NCBI GenBank assembly: GCA_028829895.1
Contig: CM054179.1
Span: forward strand, 33,459,117 to 33,523,116
Direction: 5' to 3'
Origin: Sinotaia quadrata
Taxonomy: Eukaryota; Mollusca; Gastropoda; Architaenioglossa; Viviparidae
Length of the DNA stretch: 64,000 nucleotides
In this document: positions 11,451-24,641 of the stretch, piece after piece
Layout: each line of letters starts with the position of its first letter
Position numbering within the stretch: position 1 is the first letter of the stretch
Position numbers and translations under genes: made by a program
Notes under the pieces: generated by a model
Told to the model about the DNA's origin: nothing
Database searches by the model: none
The model's input: only the letters and a program-made list of their open reading frames with translations

Positions 11451-11797
11451 TTTTTTCCAATGAGATCAACTGCTGCACACCTGAAAGAGATATCAATTGT
11501 CAGAGTTTCACCATGTGGAACTGGGCATTCTGTCTTTTTATTCACTCTCTGACAGATATCACATAATTGACAGTACCAAGTGGCGTCCCCTGTCATATCT
11601 GGCCAATAAAACTCAGCCTTCACATGAACTAAAGTTTTGCTTGGTCCTAGATGACCAGCAGTGGATGGGTCATGAGCCAAACACAGCACATTTGCTTGAT
11701 AGCTCACCAACTGACTGCTATCAGTCCCTTCCTGTTTATGAATCAAGAGAACACCCTTCCAGCAAAACGCAATAGCTTTGTCAGAAGATTTAGACAC
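11402..11797 (-). pseudogene. Integrase zinc-binding (HHCC) domain of the Gmr1-like element
   Basis: A 131-codon minus-strand open segment containing LAHDPSTAGHLGPSKTL, then FYWPDMTGDATWYCQLCDIC. This is the H-x-H...C-x2-C zinc-binding domain that precedes the catalytic core in retroelement integrases. It ends with the first core Asp (AAVDLIGKNC). The segment is well kept, unlike most of the element, and sits upstream of the reverse transcriptase. Confidence 0.85.
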
Positions 11798-11989
11798 ATA
11801 TGATCCTGAGAGCTTAGTCTTCTCTCAACATTTCTCAAGAGAATTGTCTGTCAGTTATGTTGCTCTGAGCAGAGCCTTTTCCCTCTAAAGTTCAGCCAGT
11901 CTGACAGTGAGAAACCATTATCTGCCCTGCCATAATTGAGTCCTGTGTGACTTCTTGGTGACACACCCCACCAACAACAGTTTCAGCCA

Positions 11990-12370
11990 AAGTCATTGGC
12001 ACATCACCTTTACATTGCTACTGACTCTTCCTGGTTCACCTTGCATACCTTCACACATTCCCTTAGCTTCAGCTTCCTGTGATGCAGCTTGCCTGTATAT
12101 GACTACGCACACATTGTTAAGCATATCTGAGGTGTCCTCACCATTGAAAATGTATTTACATCCCATGATAGCACTACTAGACATACAGCCTGAATGCATC
12201 TACAAGCATACTTGATATTTATGTCTACCATCTCAAAGGGTACTTTATCTTTTACACCATTGGCTAGAGTGATTGAAACTGTCAAGTGTAGTCACTTTCT
12301 TTCACTAGGCTAGGGTGTACTACTACCCTACACTGCAACCAGTGTCAGAGAGGACTGGAGCACAACATCC
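11990..12370 (-). pseudogene. Retroviral-type aspartic protease remnant
   Basis: On the minus strand, APVLSDTGCSVG places the protease active-site triplet Asp-Thr-Gly at 12338-12346, about 30 codons after the zinc knuckle. Downstream, degraded text such as VSITLANGVKDKVPFEMVDI (12283-12225) suits the body of the protease. A stop right after the active-site loop and further frame changes break it. Confidence 0.7.
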
Positions 12371-12428
12371 ATTTAGGTATTCATTAAATTGCAGTGCGTC
12401 ACTTGGTTCTATGACATTTATGTTTCAT

Positions 12429-13430
12429 GGGCAATAATCTTTAATATGGCCTGGTTTGCCACTGCTAATGCACACTACTGGTTCATTCTTAACCTTTGCT
12501 TTTACTGTTGGCCTGAGGTGTGAATACTCTATTTTTCATCTTACTAAATGGAGGAGGTGCAAGATAGGATCCTATTTTAGGTTTATTATATGGATTGTCA
12601 CTCTGTTGTTTAGGCATCACTTGTTCGTTAACTGGCCTAGCTGTCAGATTAGCACATGTCTATATATTTCTTTGTACCTTCCAGCTGCTTCTAACCAATT
12701 TGTCAGATTTTTTTGTCTTTTGTCCTTAACATATGCTAAAAGTACTGGTGGGCACTTGTAATTGTAACTTGTCAATCACAAAGTGATCCCTAACATCTTT
12801 CCCATTGCTAATCTCTACTTCATCTAGTTCTAACCATCTGGTCATGATGTGCTGTAGATTACTAGCTGCCTGTAATAATGTATCAGTCTGCCCTCTGTTA
12901 AAGTGGCAAAATCTACATCTGTAGTCTCACTCATCACTCTGAAGTATGCTAACAATTTTGCCTTATATGTCTCATATGTCACAGCTTCCTCTGGGAGCCT
13001 ATCAAAGACCATACTATCCTGATCTTTCATATCTGCCACTAACTGGGAAAGCAATAAACTCTCTGCAGACCTAATATTACAATACACTATTCAAAACTTA
13101 GTACATAATTCTTAATATTTTCCAAAGAATGGAAACAAAAGTTTGTACTAGCTTCCTGAACCTTAGACACATTCTCACTTAGGTTAAGTTCTTCTTTCTT
13201 CTTATTTTCTTTCTTTTGCATCTATCTTGACAAATGCCAGTTCTTGTTCAATATTCAATCTTTTATCACTTTCTTCCTTTTCAACCTGTAATATTTTCTG
13301 TTCACATTTATCTTTCATTTCTATTTCCTTCTCTTTTATTTCTAGTTCTTTTCTTCATGTTCTTTTTTTATTTCTAGTTCTTCATTATTATTGGCTTGTT
13401 ACAGTGTATGTGCATGGAGTTAGTTCCTTG
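12429..13430 (-). pseudogene. Gag with zinc knuckle, Gmr1-like element
   Basis: On the minus strand, a Glu/Lys-rich coiled-coil-like start (13430-13190) leads to a capsid-like segment. This holds an 81-codon open stretch, 13087-12842, with SAESLLLSQLVADMKDQDSM and VFDRLPEEAVTYETYKAKLL, followed by further gag-like text. At 12475-12429 a CCHC zinc knuckle reads C-I-S-S-G-K-P-G-H-I-K-D-Y-C. The second cysteine of C-x2-C-x4-H-x4-C is Ser, a one-base change. The same Glu/Lys-rich start is seen in the unrelated gag at 3.0-3.9 kb. Confidence 0.75.
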
Positions 13431-13440
13431 TAAGGAGCGT

Positions 13441-15418
13441 GGCGGAAACGTGGCGGGGGTTGTTGTTGTTGTTGATTTTTTGTTAGTCTATTTGTTGTTT
13501 TTTTAAATCACTGTCTAAAATGTTTTAGAGAATGTGTATTGTGTTTGTTTCTGTAAGGAAATTGATGAGTTCTTTATGGATTATTTTTTTGTTTGTGGCT
13601 GTGGATATTGTAGTGATTGTGTGGAAAGCAGGACTTGTAACAGGTTTTCTTGGCGTCATTTGTTTAATATTTTTTTCTTGCGTACACAAGCCTAAAAGTA
13701 AATAAGGAATGATGTACTGGTGCATACTAAGTCATATTTAAACACCCATTGTTTTTTCTTATAATTAGTGACTTTATTTGTATGTTTTGCAATACATTTG
13801 AATCAGTATATGCTAATTTATTCAGGGTTATGTCTTTTTGGCTTTGACAAGAGAACACGTGGCGTGTCCGCCAAGTAGAAATAAACAGCAAAACAAACAA
13901 AATCTAGCCTTCTTTAGCTGATTTTCAGCTTTCTGACTGGTACGTTTTTATTTATCAACCTTTCACATGACTGTCGACAGTAGTAAAATGATCAGACATC
14001 TATAATACAGGTGTGAATGAATTTATCTACGTGTATTGATTTGGTCCATTTCTTATAGAACATTTGCTATATAATAATATTTCGATACTGAGATTAAAAT
14101 AGTTTCGCTCTGGGATCAGTTTTTACTGTTAAAACTTACATTAAAGTTTTCATAATTAAACTGTGGGTCCTTCAGAATTCAAATCTGAGTTATTATTTGG
14201 GGTTTGTGGAGCTGCTTGTTGTTTAATTGGTTGTTTGGTTTGGGAGATTTCTTTTTATTTCATTTGGGGGTGGGTTGGGGTTGTATTATTTATATGGTGG
14301 CGTGGTATGCATGCATTCCTTGTTGAACTTTTATTCAGTCTATCAAGACAGTAACAAAATAAAAGCTGCCTGAATGAATTCAGAAAAACCAAATACTTAA
14401 ACTTCTTCAGAAACCACTATTCTGGTTGTTACCGAAACTTCAAGGCATCAAGGAGTTACAGGGCAGAAAATAGGTACCATAAACAGTCGATCTGATGAAT
14501 TTTATTCCTATAGCATCTCTGATCTGAACTGGAAGCCCATTTTGTTCAGAATGAGATTGTTGAGAATAAAATGTATTTACTGCCTATTCCGATGCAACTA
14601 CATGTAGATATCGGATTTTCTTATATGCCACAAAAGCTTCAAGGGCGGTAATCTTGCCACCGCTATCTAATGTCAGTACTGTTCTAGTTGAGTCCTCTTG
14701 CTAACAACGAAACATATTGCTTGCTGGCATATTAACACATTATAAGTACATTAGACAAATTTAACATTAGTTATTCAAAAACATCTTTCACCCACAGAAA
14801 TATATCTGAACAATACATATTTGCATACTTTAACATAATTACGAATCTACATTTATGAACATAGTAATAATAACACCTTCAACAAGCAGACAACAATTTC
14901 ACTTACGTACTTAGTTTTCAATAAAATTGGTACTCGAATTAACTGTGTCAAAATGCTCATTGTTTTCTCAAACTTATTATCATTATTTTTTACATTAACT
15001 ATTCAAATTTTCAGATTTTTTTTAGAAGCAAAACAGAATTATTTAATCGGAAGAATCATTCTAATAGGGATATTTTTTTATAAAATCAAAGGGAAAACAC
15101 ACTATAGCTCATGTGAGTGAGCAGAATATTGTTTCAGTCTTCAGTCTTCAGTCTTGAAATACATGTTAAAGATTAATGTGGGCGATGTTGTTTAGACTAA
15201 GTATCAAACTAATATAATTAAACTTCAGTCAGACGTTCAAGATATCGTCTGTTCACTTTAGTATTATCTAGTAGTTTCTCCAATCAATCAGTTACTCATG
15301 GCAAGATAGTTTCCACTCAGTCACTTATCCATGGTATATGTCTGCTAGGCCCACCACTATTGTCCAGATCACTTGCAAGTAATATTTAAAATGTTGACAT
15401 CTCCTGGCACCCTTCACC
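13441..15418. other. Spacer between gag and repeat A; no gene recognised
   Basis: About 2 kb lies between the gag start and the repeat that may be the element's LTR. It contains (GTT)n at about 13460-13475 and a short triple repeat of CAGTCTT at about 15137-15157. If repeat A is the 5' LTR, this would be an unusually long leader. No primer-binding site could be recognised. Confidence 0.4.
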
Positions 15419-17031
15419 TGTTATGATTATTATTTATTTATTAATAACACATAACTAATTACAAGTGATCGAGAATCTTAATTTATAGTTATTAATAATT
15501 CTCCCACAAGACCAACATGTCTCTCACTTGGCGGATTATAAGGGTGTCGTAAAACTCTACACTTGCACATTAGTAAGATAGACACTTTACTGCTGCAAAA
15601 TGTTCTGCAGGTGGAAACTTCTTACTAAAGGACTAACTATTTATATTTAACGAGGCCCCATGCACCCCCTATTATTCCAACATAAGGTTATAATATGTGA
15701 ACAAGAAGGATAATAAATTTAACAATATATTTATTAAATCAACTATCAAATATACAACATATGAATATAATCAAAGGAGCATTTACATTTACATCACTTC
15801 ACAACAATGTTTGATTAACGCTATACAATCGTTCCATTTATCTTAGCATAGACATCAGCTATATAATCAGGTTCATAGATATATTTCATCATAGAAATTA
15901 GAGTGGAGTTTTAGAGAGATATATAGTCATAGTTGTCACTGACACGTCTTCACTATCTTGTAGTTTGCAACAAGTCACTGTCTTTCTTATTTAGACGATG
16001 GTCCAATGTACCCCTTCTAGACACATTACACAACTGTTCCAGAATCTTCGATGTGCTCACAATGCACACCATGGAGAATTATCCAGAACTTCACATGTGC
16101 CATCAAAGCATATCAAGTGGGGTGTTCTAAAAACTTCATGTGAGCTACTCAGCACACCATGAGGAATGTTCAAGAAACTTTCATGAATTCTCAAGACTAA
16201 ACTCAAGCCTCAATTTTTTCCATATTGGCTCGAATGGGATTCACAGGAATCAGCTTACAGCAACACGTTTACTGATAAGTTCCACAACAATGTTGGATAC
16301 ACACACCAATGTGATCCGGTTGAGTACAGTAGTCACTACAGTCTGAAGCAGGAACAAGACTATGAAATAAAAAAGGTGATCTCCTTTCTGCAAAAGTCAA
16401 ATTAAGGCAGTGATAAATTTCAGGTATATTTCATCTCTAGACTCCTTTCTCCCTTACACACATTCTCAACTTACAAATCCTGCAATAATATGCATTAGCC
16501 TGCAGTAGCATAAGAAATATAGCATCAATCAAAATTTACAAGTATATTGTACATAATCAAATTAGTGAACAAAGAAATAATGGTTCAATTACATAAGCAT
16601 TCTCCAATTCAAATCATAGATCAATAGCATACATGTACAAAATATCTCTAAGTCCTTTCTTTCTTTATCAGTCAATTAACTTACCATAAGCTAACAATTA
16701 CCTTTATGACTGGATTCAAGTTATGTCAAAATCAAAGTGATTACAATATAGAACTTTCTTCAACAAAATAACTTTTGGTCCATCCCCATTGGATGAAGTT
16801 ATTATGAACAAGTGTGAGACTTTTAGTCAGAAAAACTACTCATCTGCTGGGAACTGGTTTGGATTGAATCAGCAATTTCTAGCATATTCTCCACCTGAGT
16901 TGTTTACTCCAACTCTGGTATTTACAAAAATATCAACATAAATGGTATACAAGGTCGGGTCACGTTAACATTGGCAACAAGTATATAATTACTAAATTAG
17001 AAATAGGGATAGGCAAATTTACTCCACCACA
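15419..17031 (-). repeat. Dispersed repeat, copy A (possible LTR)
   Basis: This 1.6-kb unit shares blocks with 20836-21794 and 24642-25010. On the plus strand it begins TGTTATGATTATT and ends TTTACTCCACCACA, so read on the minus strand it would run TGTGGTGG...ATAACA, the TG...CA ends expected of an LTR. An AATAAA lies near the minus-strand 3' end. It sits upstream, in the transcription sense, of the gag of the Gmr1-like element, and another copy sits upstream of the second fragment of the same family. No matching 5-bp target duplication was found, so LTR status is unproven. Confidence 0.5.
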
Positions 17032-18062
17032 AATACATACACTTTAATACAGGAAGAAGTAGTCACAGTAGGTTCTAGAGGTGATTTATAATAATAAATT
17101 AATTTTAATTCCTTCATTGACTAACTCCTTCATTTATCTAGGGCTGGTGCTGATTCTAGACATAGTGTTTATTAATTATTAGCGATGTCGTGGCCCAAAC
17201 GTTTAATTAGAACCATAGAAGAATTACACTAACGACAGAAAATTTGCAATGATAACATTACACTAATGCTTATACACTCATTATACACTCACATTACCAT
17301 ACACTACATTTGACAGTCATCAAAAGGGACATAATATAAAAACACTGTTTAATCATTAATCATATGGAATAAAAGAACTGGCCTTTTGCATTAGTCAATT
17401 CATTCCGGAAAATTCGCATAAGGACATTTTATATAACGTGCATCGAATTTCTCGGTAGATTGGTTTACAGTCCAAAAACCTGCTATTCTCTAACTAACCA
17501 ATGTGTTAGTGCCAGTAATTTATCTGACTTATTTATGCTAGACTATTACTTTTACTGAGGCGATCTATAGCAGCATCCTGTTTCTGAAGTTATTTACTAG
17601 CTGCCAGAGGCACTTGCTGTGATTTAGAGAGGGGTAATTGCGACCTTAGATGCTGTGCTATACACTCCTGTTGCATCCCTCAACTTAATTCAGAACCAAG
17701 CCACAGATTGATGTGATTGGTTGCGCACTAGACAGATCGATAGACAGATGGATGGTTTGCCCCCAGTCATATTCAGTCATGCCTAGACAGATTGATAGAC
17801 AGGTAGATGGCTCATCCTCATGTTACACTCAGTCATGCTTAGACAGATGTAGACAGTTGATAGAAAGAACACCTAGTTTGAAGAAAGAACGGGTGACTTT
17901 AATAAATATATATTTTAAAAAGATAAATTGAAACCACTGACTGTATTTGAGGGTTAAATGCAAAAGACAAAATATTTACAGTTGACACAATAGACATGGT
18001 CAGTCTGTGAAATAATACTTCAGCAAAAATTAGTCATTCAAAAGAATCTGTAGCTTTTATCA
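17032..18062. other. No gene recognised
   Basis: AT-rich. Around 17725-17870 the phrase AGACAGAT(C/T)GATAGACAG recurs three times as an imperfect repeat. No coding signal was seen. Confidence 0.45.
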
Positions 18063-18078
18063 GTGTGTGTGTGTGTGT

Positions 18079-18152
<74 letters not shown>
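18063..18152. repeat. (TG)n microsatellite
   Basis: About 45 TG units with a single GTAT interruption near 18081. Confidence 0.95.
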
Positions 18153-18154
<2 letters not shown>

Positions 18155-20835
18155 TGAAGAGAGCAGGTTGATAGAGTCCAACACTCTCCAAATCCTTATT
18201 ACATTCAATTATAATACTTTCCGTCCATAGAGACTTTTGGATAAACTAACGTAATCTGACAGAAAAATTTCTTCCCATGTTAAGTTGGGGAGAATGGTAG
18301 CCATTCTAGCAGCACAGATCTGGTGACGATAACTTGTAGCATTGGGCTAGACTGGACAAACAGAAACAGACATTTAGATCAAATCAGTATATTCACAGCA
18401 TCATAAAGACTGCTTCAGCACAGGAAGAGCTGCTGAAGCACTCCTTCATTATAGCCACTGTAAAAATCAATCCACTGTAAGTCATTTTCTCTGCTATATG
18501 TAAGCTTTAGTCATTTAGTCTAAAGAGATTTATATGCTGTCTCAAAACAAACTAGTAGCTCTTACACTTATATGCTCATATAATGAACAGTAACAGATCA
18601 CAAATGAGTGCAGTCCAGACAGTATGCTATTTAACAAATGCTAATATAAAGCAGTAAACACCACTGGTGCTTATAAAGCTTTAATATAAATGATTATTAT
18701 TCATTAATCAGCAAAGCATAGAGTCATTAAAACCACATTCCCAAAAGAAACCAAAAACAGGTGCAAAAGATACATGCATAATCATATCAAACCACAATGC
18801 CTTATCTATCTCAGCTAATGCTAGTAGCAAATGTTGATTCAATTAAGGCTGTAGCTAAATATAGATGAATTAATTAACTTATACTCATTTCACTTCACAA
18901 CAGAACTCTGTCCAACAATGCCTTGCCAATAAGCTACCCATAATGTAATTAACGATTTGATCATTTATTTTTTATATCATAAAACCTTGTATCTGTTACA
19001 AGTATACAGAACACTTTGTTAAACTATCAGACTGCCAGTCAAAATTTATCCATTCCTTTATGCCATTCTGTCTATTTTTTTATTTTTTAAAATAAATTTT
19101 ACTGGATATTATCACTCGAAGGTGCTAATTTGCTACGACTTGTCTGTAGATGTTTTATATTGATACATTAATCCGGGTATTAATGTTAGATGGTACTAAT
19201 TTGATAAGGCTTTGGTCTTTTAATAATGCATTGCTCAGTTTCAGTCCTCTCCACTCTGAGATGTTATCCTCCCATCTTTTCCTCTGTCTTCCTCTCCAGT
19301 TCTATTTACTAAACACCAAAATGGAATGATAAAGTAATATTTTAATCAAACGTATGGTATATTTTCCTGTATTTCTTTATTTTCCCCTCGACTTCACTTG
19401 CAAAGCAGTGTGAGGGAAGGGGGGGGGTAGTCGATTTGCTTTTTTTTTTTTTAAGATCACGGAAAATTAATTTAATATTTGTTATAAATTGATTTTTACC
19501 TCTGACTGACCAGTTTCAAAGTTCGTTGCTGCACATTACGGCTGCCGCGTCATTTGAGCTAATAATGTAGCTACACTACTAAATGTCCTATGATTTATAT
19601 TTTTCACATTTCTTATATATTTTTAATGTGTTCTTGTATACTGACATAAAGACATTTTATGGATTTTTGTTAAAAGTCGCTTTTTCTAACATAATCCCGA
19701 TCACTGATTTTCGTATGGCTATTTGATTTTGACTTTACAGAGTCTAACGGTCTAAACTATCAATGAAGATGTATTGACAGCTCTAAACTGTACTTAATTT
19801 ACCTCTTAAGAGAACTACATATAAAATCAACTTATAGTATATAACGCCATGGTCACTAATGACAATAAAAACAAATTGTAAAATCTTTCCTTGAAAATTT
19901 CTACCCTCACTAAGAACTGAATCTGTGCTAACACTAAGTCATATATAGTTTATTTCTAATGTAAATTTGGTGCGTGGTCTATGATTAGATCAGAAGATCT
20001 AATATATCCTGCCGCAGTGGTCCATGCGTCATTGATACCTTTAGATTATGATGTCATAAACCTTACGTTTAGTCGGTCTGATCTGCAGTGCCAGCGCCTA
20101 GCAAATGACGTATTCTTTACGATTTCTGTTTTTCTTCGAAAATTCCAAATAACTGAAAGCTGCATTTAATTTGAAAGATCCTTTTGCAATTTGGTAATCG
20201 CGAGCCATGGGATCATGGACTGTTGGAAAGGTATTGTTTGTTTTTATCTTTCCGAATCAAAATTTAAGTATACTGTGTAGTACTGAAAACAATTCTCAAT
20301 ACATAACATGCATAGTAATAAGTAAAAGTCAAATGTAAAAAAAAAAAAAATGAGTAAGTGTATGTGTTCGTGTGTGCTCGTGTACATATAAAATATGCAT
20401 TGAAAATTTTGTTACAATTTCTTTTTAAAGGATAAAGTAATATTCATAAAAGCTTTCAAATATATTTTTAGTTTCATGTTCTTAATGTTTCAGAAAGTTA
20501 TTTTGTGTGAATGAACTTTTGACTTGTATTTTGATATGTATGCTGTATTGCAGTTAAATTAAATAATATCGCAATGCTCCATGAAACAAACTATAGTATA
20601 ATCATGTAAGCGGTATTTCAATTTAACTAAGATAAGAAATAATTTCTCATCAGGCTAATCATGAACCAAACCATATCTATCTGATTTATACCTGTTAACA
20701 TCTCACATGTAGCATCTAAGGAAACTTCATTTGAGTAGTTCGTTCTCCAGAATTTCGCTGAAATTTTACATTTGCAGGTTCGCTCGTGGCTTCTCAGCAC
20801 CCCTCCACCTACATATGTGACATGCATCCCTTTGT
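18153..20835. other. Long gene-free stretch
   Basis: About 2.7 kb of AT-rich DNA with homopolymer runs (G9 near 19421, T11 near 19441, A13 near 20338). A 62-codon open stretch at 19981-20169 and a 75-codon minus-strand one at 20627-20854 resemble nothing known. No repeats were identified. Confidence 0.45.
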
Positions 20836-21794
20836 TACAGGTTATAATTATCATTTTTAATCATCCATAATTAATCACAAGTGATGGAGAAATGTTATTC
20901 TATGTGCTCATAAAGCACACCTTGGAGAATCGTCCAGAATTTCATATGCGCTATCAAAGCGCATCACCAGGAGGAATGTTCAAAAGTCTTCTTGAATTCT
21001 CGAAACCAAACTCAAACCTCAATTTCCGTAGTATTGGCTCTCAAATAGAATTCACAAGAATCAACTTTACAGCAACACATTTACTGATTCGTTCCACAAC
21101 CCTGGATACACACACCAACGTGATTCAGTAGAGAATACTGTAGTCTGACGTGGATACAAGGTTATAAAACACCAAAGTATCAAGAAGGCGTGCTTCTCCC
21201 TGCAAAAGTCAAATTAAAGACAACACTAAGATTCAGGTATATATCATATCTAAACTCCTCTCGTACATACATTCTCAACTTACAAATTCTGCAACATGGA
21301 TCAAAATTCACAAGTATAATGTACAACGTAATCAAATTAGTGAACATAAAAATAATGGTTCAATTGCTTGGAACTGGTTTAGATTGCATCAGCAATTTTT
21401 AGCATACTATTTACCTGAGTTGTTATTTAGCTTAAGTATTCTCCTATTCAAATCATAGATCAATAGCAGACATGCATGAAATATTTTTAAGTCCATTCTT
21501 TTTTTATCAGTCAGTTAACTTACCATAAGCTAATGATCGTCTTTATGACTGGACTTGAGTTACGTCAAAATCAAAGTGATTAATAGAACTTTCTTCAACA
21601 AAGTAACTTTCAGTCTATCCGCATTGAGTGAAATTGTTATGAGCAAGTATGAGACTATTAGTCAGAAAAACTACTCACAAAAATAGCATCAATGTGAAGT
21701 ACCCAAAGGTCATGTCACGTTGACTTTTAACAAATTATATGTCAAATAAGTTTAGAAATAGGGACAGGCAAATTTACTCCACCACAATATCATT
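20836..21794 (-). repeat. Dispersed repeat, copy B (possible LTR, internally deleted)
   Basis: It begins GTTATAATTATC and ends TTTACTCCACCACA, like copy A. The first ~60 bp match 15421-15480, then it jumps to the part matching about 16045 onward, so roughly 560 bp present in A are missing. The remainder, through CACACACCAACGTGATTC and the C-terminal block, aligns with small indels and is in direct orientation to A and C. Confidence 0.6.
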
Positions 21795-23640
21795 GTGTAT
21801 TAATATGATTCAGAGACAGAGCTCGGAAGCTGAAATTTTGTATGAAAATTGCATCTCTACCCACATGATTACAAACAAAACCTTATTTTTGCCTACGTAC
21901 TTTATTAGGCCTATGTAATATTTTTTGCTTCCAATTAATTTGCTTCAGAGATTCAAAAACAACTGCCATGAAATTTTGTACGTTTGAATTGTGTCTGCGA
22001 CTAACTCTTTTCTTAGCATGTTCATTCACTTCTTAAACCCAACATTTTTTGCCTTCTACACATGCCAGTGTTTACCTAGCTACATCTGTGATTTACTGTG
22101 CCATAAATAACATTCATTTCGCCCTTCTATCAGTAGAGTACCAAAGGCTTTAACAACTTGGATTACACGCATTTGCTTCTTCATTAAAATGTGCCTAGTA
22201 TAAAAATAAATTCCATCAAACAAGACAGGAAAGAAAGAAACAATCAGGAAGAAGAATTTCAGTTATCTCCCCTATCTTTACCATCTATGAAAAGTCAAAA
22301 CCCAACGTTTTGCCAACATCAGAAAGATTATATTCACTGATTTTCCATCTTAATAGCATTTTACATTTTACTGCACAACTTATCAATTATATTTCTGTAT
22401 CAGGAAAGCTGATGTTTGTAGGGCATATCAAACAGATTCATGCGTTGTTACTCAGTGTTGGGATTTTTCACAGAAATCTAATGTCACTAGTTAGCTGGAG
22501 CCTGATAATCAAGCTAATATTATAGCTGAAAATGCCAAATGGTTTGGGGATCAGAGACAGGCACACCAAGGTGACATGACTTCTAAGGGGTCTGATTCAA
22601 GTTCATGAGATACAGTAGTATCAGAATACAATCGTCAATCCACTCTAAAATATCATGCCATGCCTGTGGCTGGCTAGCTAATAGACTATATGCAAATATA
22701 TCAAGTCAGCTAAAAGGAACATTTCAAACATTCTTCTTAGAGCAAATCCCATCTTTTACAATACAAAAATAAGTGAAAACACCAACTGCATATAGTTGGT
22801 CAGCCAATATCTATGCATTTTACATGTGAAATTCTGAAGAAATATGCCCCAGACATGTGAACTTAATACTGTTTTAAAACCATTTCTGTGTGAGTGTTCA
22901 GTTGTTATACTACTTGCTGAGGGACAAGATAAATGTTCAGTGGTAGAGCAGAGAAAAGAGTGACCATTCCCAAACATTTTAGTACCATCATCCCTGAAAT
23001 ATGTGTGAATAGTGCTGGTTCGTCTCAGATCCAGATATGCTATTCTTAAGATTGTCTTGTCTAGAATTGTACTACTAATTGATACAGTTTTTATCCTTTA
23101 GACAAATATGACAAAACCAAGATAAAGCAATACATAGCATGATGGAGACAATAGAGCAATATATCACTGCTGATCGCGTCAAGGCTAGAATTAAGAAGCA
23201 GAATGAGAAATGGTCTGAATGAAATGAAATACACCATCTCCCAGTCAATAATTTGTTACATATGTAAACAATATCTTGGGAGAAGTCATTTTTTCCTAAT
23301 TATCATTTATCACTCTAATATTTTTTAGAATTTTTTAGAGGACCATTTCAGCAAGAAAAGAAAAGCAATAGCTTTTTTTAAAATTTTTAAAAGTACATCA
23401 CGCTTATATGCAAAATTTCAGTTTCTTTGTACACAACAGTGCTGGGTTGCGCTATGTCCGTCCGGGGTTGAAGAAGCGCGGTACACACACACTAATTTTT
23501 CTCGTGAATCAAATGCAGACGAACGGACTCCCTCCTCCACCCACGGCAGATGGACACATTTTTGCGCTCTGTTTCAGAAAAGTTTCACTGAAAACAAAGT
23601 GTAAAATATTCTTTGTGCTACTCCACAATCACTGAGAGTA
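21795..23640. other. No gene recognised
   Basis: Between repeat B and the second Gmr1-like fragment. If B and C are the LTRs of one element, this region would hold the rest of its pol, but no reverse transcriptase motif could be found. Near 23440-23600 the sequence is locally richer in GC (CGTCCGGGGTTGAAGAAGCG) with no identified family. Confidence 0.4.
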
Positions 23641-24310
23641 GCGAGTTCCAGATTTAAACTACCATCATTAATAGTTTCTATAGTTAAACCTCTGGTACGG
23701 ACTCGGCATCAGGTACAGTGGTAGATAATAGTAGTGACCATATTATCCGGGCGTTCATTATATGCGTTCATCAGATTAGCATGAAAAATGTTTGCTTTAG
23801 ATCTATCTGAATTCGGAAATTGCACCCACTTAATTTCTCAACAACTTCATAGGGTCCTTGCCATAATACATCTAATTTGTTTCAGTGTAGAGGTAATAAC
23901 AATACCACTCGCATACCGATTTCAATGTTGCATGATTTCATTTTAATTTTTACAGTTGTACAGACATGCTTGTCTACCTTTACTTTTGTGTACATTCTTG
24001 GCTGCTATCTGACATGAAGTATCAATATGGTTTGCAAGTTCAATCATGTGTTGATATGTACTTTACTTTTTCTTATTCCACTAGCCCGCTCTGTCCAATA
24101 TTCTCATAATATAGACATGGGTCCCCTAAAAGTTCTACTGTATGAGTTCGAATGGTGAAAAAAGAGTTAATCTTATGGTACTTCGCGCAACGCAAACAAA
24201 AGTGCTAACAAATATACATCCCAATCATGTGGTCTTTCCACTCAGTTTTCTCAAGGACTTGGTAAGAGTAGCGTTCAGATTTTCTATTAAACCATTACAA
24301 CTTTCTAAGT
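23641..24310 (-). mobile_element. Second fragment of the Gmr1-like element (integrase end and linker)
   Basis: Collinear with 10545-11215 of the first copy over about 670 bp. Shared landmarks include GAGTTCCAGATTTAAA (23644), AATTGCACCCACTTAATTTC (about 23817), TTGTGTACATTCTTGGCTG (about 23986) and CAAGGACTTGGTAAGAGTAG (about 24253). Both copies are on the minus strand. The fragment stops at an A-run near 24310, short of the catalytic Asp, and does not reach the reverse transcriptase. It shows that the integrase-to-linker arrangement is a property of the family. Confidence 0.85.
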
Positions 24311-24420
24311 AAAAAAAAAAAAAGGTTAATCAAAATATTTCAAAAGGGAAAAAAGCAAGACAGGTTTTAGATTGTGTTATAAGACTTCTTTCTAGAAATG
24401 TCTATTCTTAATTAATTGTA

Positions 24421-24464
24421 TTTTTCTTTTTCTTTTTCTTTTTCTTTTTTTTTTTTTTTTTTTT
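24421..24464. repeat. (T5C)n / poly-T tract
   Basis: TTTTTC repeats running into about 20 T residues. Confidence 0.9.
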
Positions 24465-24641
24465 GGCGGGGGTGTATTTAATCTAGGGATTCCTGTTAGG
24501 TTCTAAGCTCAACAAATTTTCAAAAATCGTCCACATTTACTAATTTCAACACTGAAAATTAGTTTAACAATTTTGAACAAATTTGTGCTCATCTCGGACA
24601 GTGCCTACCCACTTTATGTGACATTAATGCTACCATAGTTA

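Noticed and set aside
20180..20230. tRNA-like or 5S-like sequence around GCGAGCCATGGGATCATGG
   Set aside because: No A/B box pair and no cloverleaf could be drawn. No tRNA or rRNA was found anywhere in the window.
17032..20835. Interior of an LTR element bounded by repeat copies A and B
   Set aside because: The two copies are in direct orientation as required, but no gag or pol text could be found between them, and B lacks a third of A.
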